From an uncultured Chloroflexota bacterium (GTDB lineage: Bacteria > Chloroflexota > Dehalococcoidia > CAUJGQ01), in contig CALFMN010000102.1 of the NCBI GenBank assembly GCA_937879875.1, positions 1-64,000 on the forward strand: 64,000 bases of DNA, in the 5' to 3' direction. The position numbers were made by a program, and so were the translations under genes. Each line of letters opens with the position of its first letter. The first letter of the stretch is position 1. Below are positions 62,800 through 64,000 of this stretch, piece after piece. The notes under the pieces were generated by a model. The model saw only the letters and a program-made list of their open reading frames with translations, was not told the DNA's origin and made no database searches.

Positions 62800-64000
62800 A
62801 TGCTCCAGGAGATCGTCTGGAAGATCGGCGGTGAGCAAGGGCAGGGTCTGGACCCAACCAGCGACGTCTTTGCCACCGTCTGCAACCGCATGGGGTACTG
62901 GGTCTACGCCTACAAGACTTTCTCCTCACGCATCAAGGGCGGGCATACGGACTTCACCGTGCGCGTCAGCCAGGAGCGCAAGCTCTCGCCCGCTCCGAAA
63001 CTGAACATGCTCGTCGCCATCGACCAGGAGTCGATCGACCTGCTGGTCGAAGACCTGGCCGAGGATGGCATCCTGCTGGCCGACAGCGGCTTTAACCCGC
63101 AGGCGCCGGCCGGCGTCAAGCTGATCACGGCCGACCTGACGAAAATGGCGCGCGAACTGGGCAACCCGGTCTACCGCAACATGATCGCCGTCGGCTGCTC
63201 GGCTCAAGTCCTCGGCATTCCGCTGGAGCCGTTCCGCGAGTACGTGCAGGAGAAGTTCGGCCGCAAGGGCGAGGCCGTGGTCCAGGAGAACTGGCGGGCG
63301 CTCGATATGGGCGCGCAGATCGCGATCGAGCAGCTCGGCGAGCGGGTCTTCAGCCTCGGTGTGCCCGACGGCAAGAACGACCGGCTGATCGTCACCGGCA
63401 ACGACGCGATGACGCTCGGCGCCCTTGCCGCCGGCTGCCGCACCGTCTTCGCCTATCCGATTACGCCGGCTTCCGAAGTGCTCGAAGTTGCGGCCAAGCT
63501 CTTCCCGCGCTACGGCGGCGTCGCCGTCCAGATGGAGGACGAGCTTTCGGCGCTCGGCGCCGTGATCGGCGCGGGCTTCGCCGGCGCGCGGGCGCTGACC
63601 TGCACCGCCGGCCCCGGCATCTCGCTGATGCAGGAGCTGATGGGTCTCGCCGGCATGACCGAAGTGCCCTGCGTGATCATCGACACGCAGCGCGGCGGCC
63701 CGAGCACCGGCATGCCGACCAAGCACGAGCAGTCGGACCTCTTCGCGCTGATCCACGGCGGCCACGGCGAGGCGCCGCGCATCGTGCTGGCGCCGGGCAC
63801 CGGCGAACAGGCCTTTTTCGACGCCGCGCTCGCCTTCAACCTGGCGGACAACTACCACTGCCCGGTGATCATCGCCTCAGACCTCGGCCTCGCGCTGTGG
63901 CAACAGACCGTCGATCCGTTCGACGTCTCGAAGGTCGTGATCGACCGCGGCCCGATCGTCGAGCAGTCCTATCTCGACTCGATCGGCGGCGACGGCTTCG
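62800..64000 (+). CDS. korA: 2-oxoacid:ferredoxin oxidoreductase, fused gamma-alpha subunit (partial, 3' end outside window)
   Basis: The visible 400 codons contain the gamma domain first (IVWKIGGEQGQGLDPTSDVFATVCNRMGYWVYAYKTFSSRIKGGHTDFTVRVS, about 5-55). The alpha (pyrimidine-binding) domain follows, starting GNDAMTLGALAAGCRTVFAYPITPASEVLE and continuing EDELSALGAVIGAGFAGARALTCTAGPGISLMQELMGLAGMTEVPCVIIDTQRGGPSTGMPTKHEQSDL. This gamma-alpha fusion is the KorA arrangement of bacterial 2-oxoglutarate (or related 2-oxoacid) ferredoxin oxidoreductases, which make acyl-CoA and reduced ferredoxin with a TPP-binding KorB. ATG 62800 has GAGGAG 4-5 nt upstream. Substrate identity is not certain from this subunit. 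Confidence 0.9.
   Translation, partial: MLQEIVWKIGGEQGQGLDPTSDVFATVCNRMGYWVYAYKTFSSRIKGGHTDFTVRVSQERKLSPAPKLNMLVAIDQESIDLLVEDLAEDGILLADSGFNPQAPAGVKLITADLTKMARELGNPVYRNMIAVGCSAQVLGIPLEPFREYVQEKFGRKGEAVVQENWRALDMGAQIAIEQLGERVFSLGVPDGKNDRLIVTGNDAMTLGALAAGCRTVFAYPITPASEVLEVAAKLFPRYGGVAVQMEDELSALGAVIGAGFAGARALTCTAGPGISLMQELMGLAGMTEVPCVIIDTQRGGPSTGMPTKHEQSDLFALIHGGHGEAPRIVLAPGTGEQAFFDAALAFNLADNYHCPVIIASDLGLALWQQTVDPFDVSKVVIDRGPIVEQSYLDSIGGDGF

Overview
This 64 kb window is a GC-rich chromosomal segment of a bacterium, most likely a member of the Chloroflexota; this is an inference from the mix of gene families, not from a marker gene. Supporting clues are lipoprotein signals without any outer-membrane machinery, a HerA-NurA operon, DUF1501/DUF1800 and NHL/BNR-propeller proteins, luciferase-like monooxygenases, an LppP/LprE-type secreted protein and a gamma-alpha fused 2-oxoacid:ferredoxin oxidoreductase. 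No rRNA, tRNA, CRISPR array or transposase was seen.

Layout. 0.1-3.4 kb: a large BNR/sortilin-type propeller protein. 3.5-6.9 kb: a TPR protein coupled to a carboxymuconolactone-decarboxylase (CMD/AhpD-like) gene that reads through an in-frame TGA, then a type II restriction-modification pair (beta-class methyltransferase plus XhoI/PaeR7I-like endonuclease). 6.9-17.4 kb: regulators (ArsR, LysR, WYL) interleaved with small enzymes, an alkylsulfatase-like metallohydrolase, a nucleotidyltransferase, two small Cys-rich proteins and a type-B carboxylesterase. 17.4-21.8 kb: a peptide ABC transporter operon (binding protein and two permeases, no ATPases). 22-27.4 kb: NAD-type malic enzyme, NHL propeller, DUF1501 and DUF1800. 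27.5-36.7 kb: a type I restriction-modification island transcribed leftward as hsdM-hsdS-AlbA_2 gene-(hsdR start remnant)-DUF3800-163 aa gene-70 aa gene-hsdR. 37-45.2 kb: luciferase-like monooxygenase, decayed toxin-antitoxin, HTH regulator, low-GC secreted protein, FtsX-type permease, SGNH hydrolase, thioredoxin-like protein. 45.3-51.3 kb: a leftward operon selB-nurA-DUF4177-like-HAS-barrel-like-herA. 51.5-62.6 kb: small proteins, lipoproteins, SDR, phosphoesterase, P450, PKD protein, DUF4349 lipoprotein, LysR. The right edge cuts a korA-type gene.

The most notable observation is that the TGA in the CMD gene sits exactly at the second Cys of the CxxCxxxH redox motif. It is followed at the expected distance by a 10-bp hairpin with a GGU apical loop (a bacterial SECIS), and the window also encodes SelB, the selenocysteine elongation factor. 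I therefore annotate 4361-4945 as one selenoprotein gene rather than two fragments. Other notable points are a family of GGCCCTCA-ended intergenic repeats sitting at gene ends, an hsdR start scar inside the type I island, a C-terminal NHL fragment flanking the malic enzyme gene, a perfect 18-bp inverted repeat inside the selB-nurA-herA operon, and several regulator/operator pairs.

Limits: all family names come from reading motifs by eye. No database search, folding or alignment was run. Start codons were chosen from Shine-Dalgarno-like sequences, overlaps and recalled family alignments.
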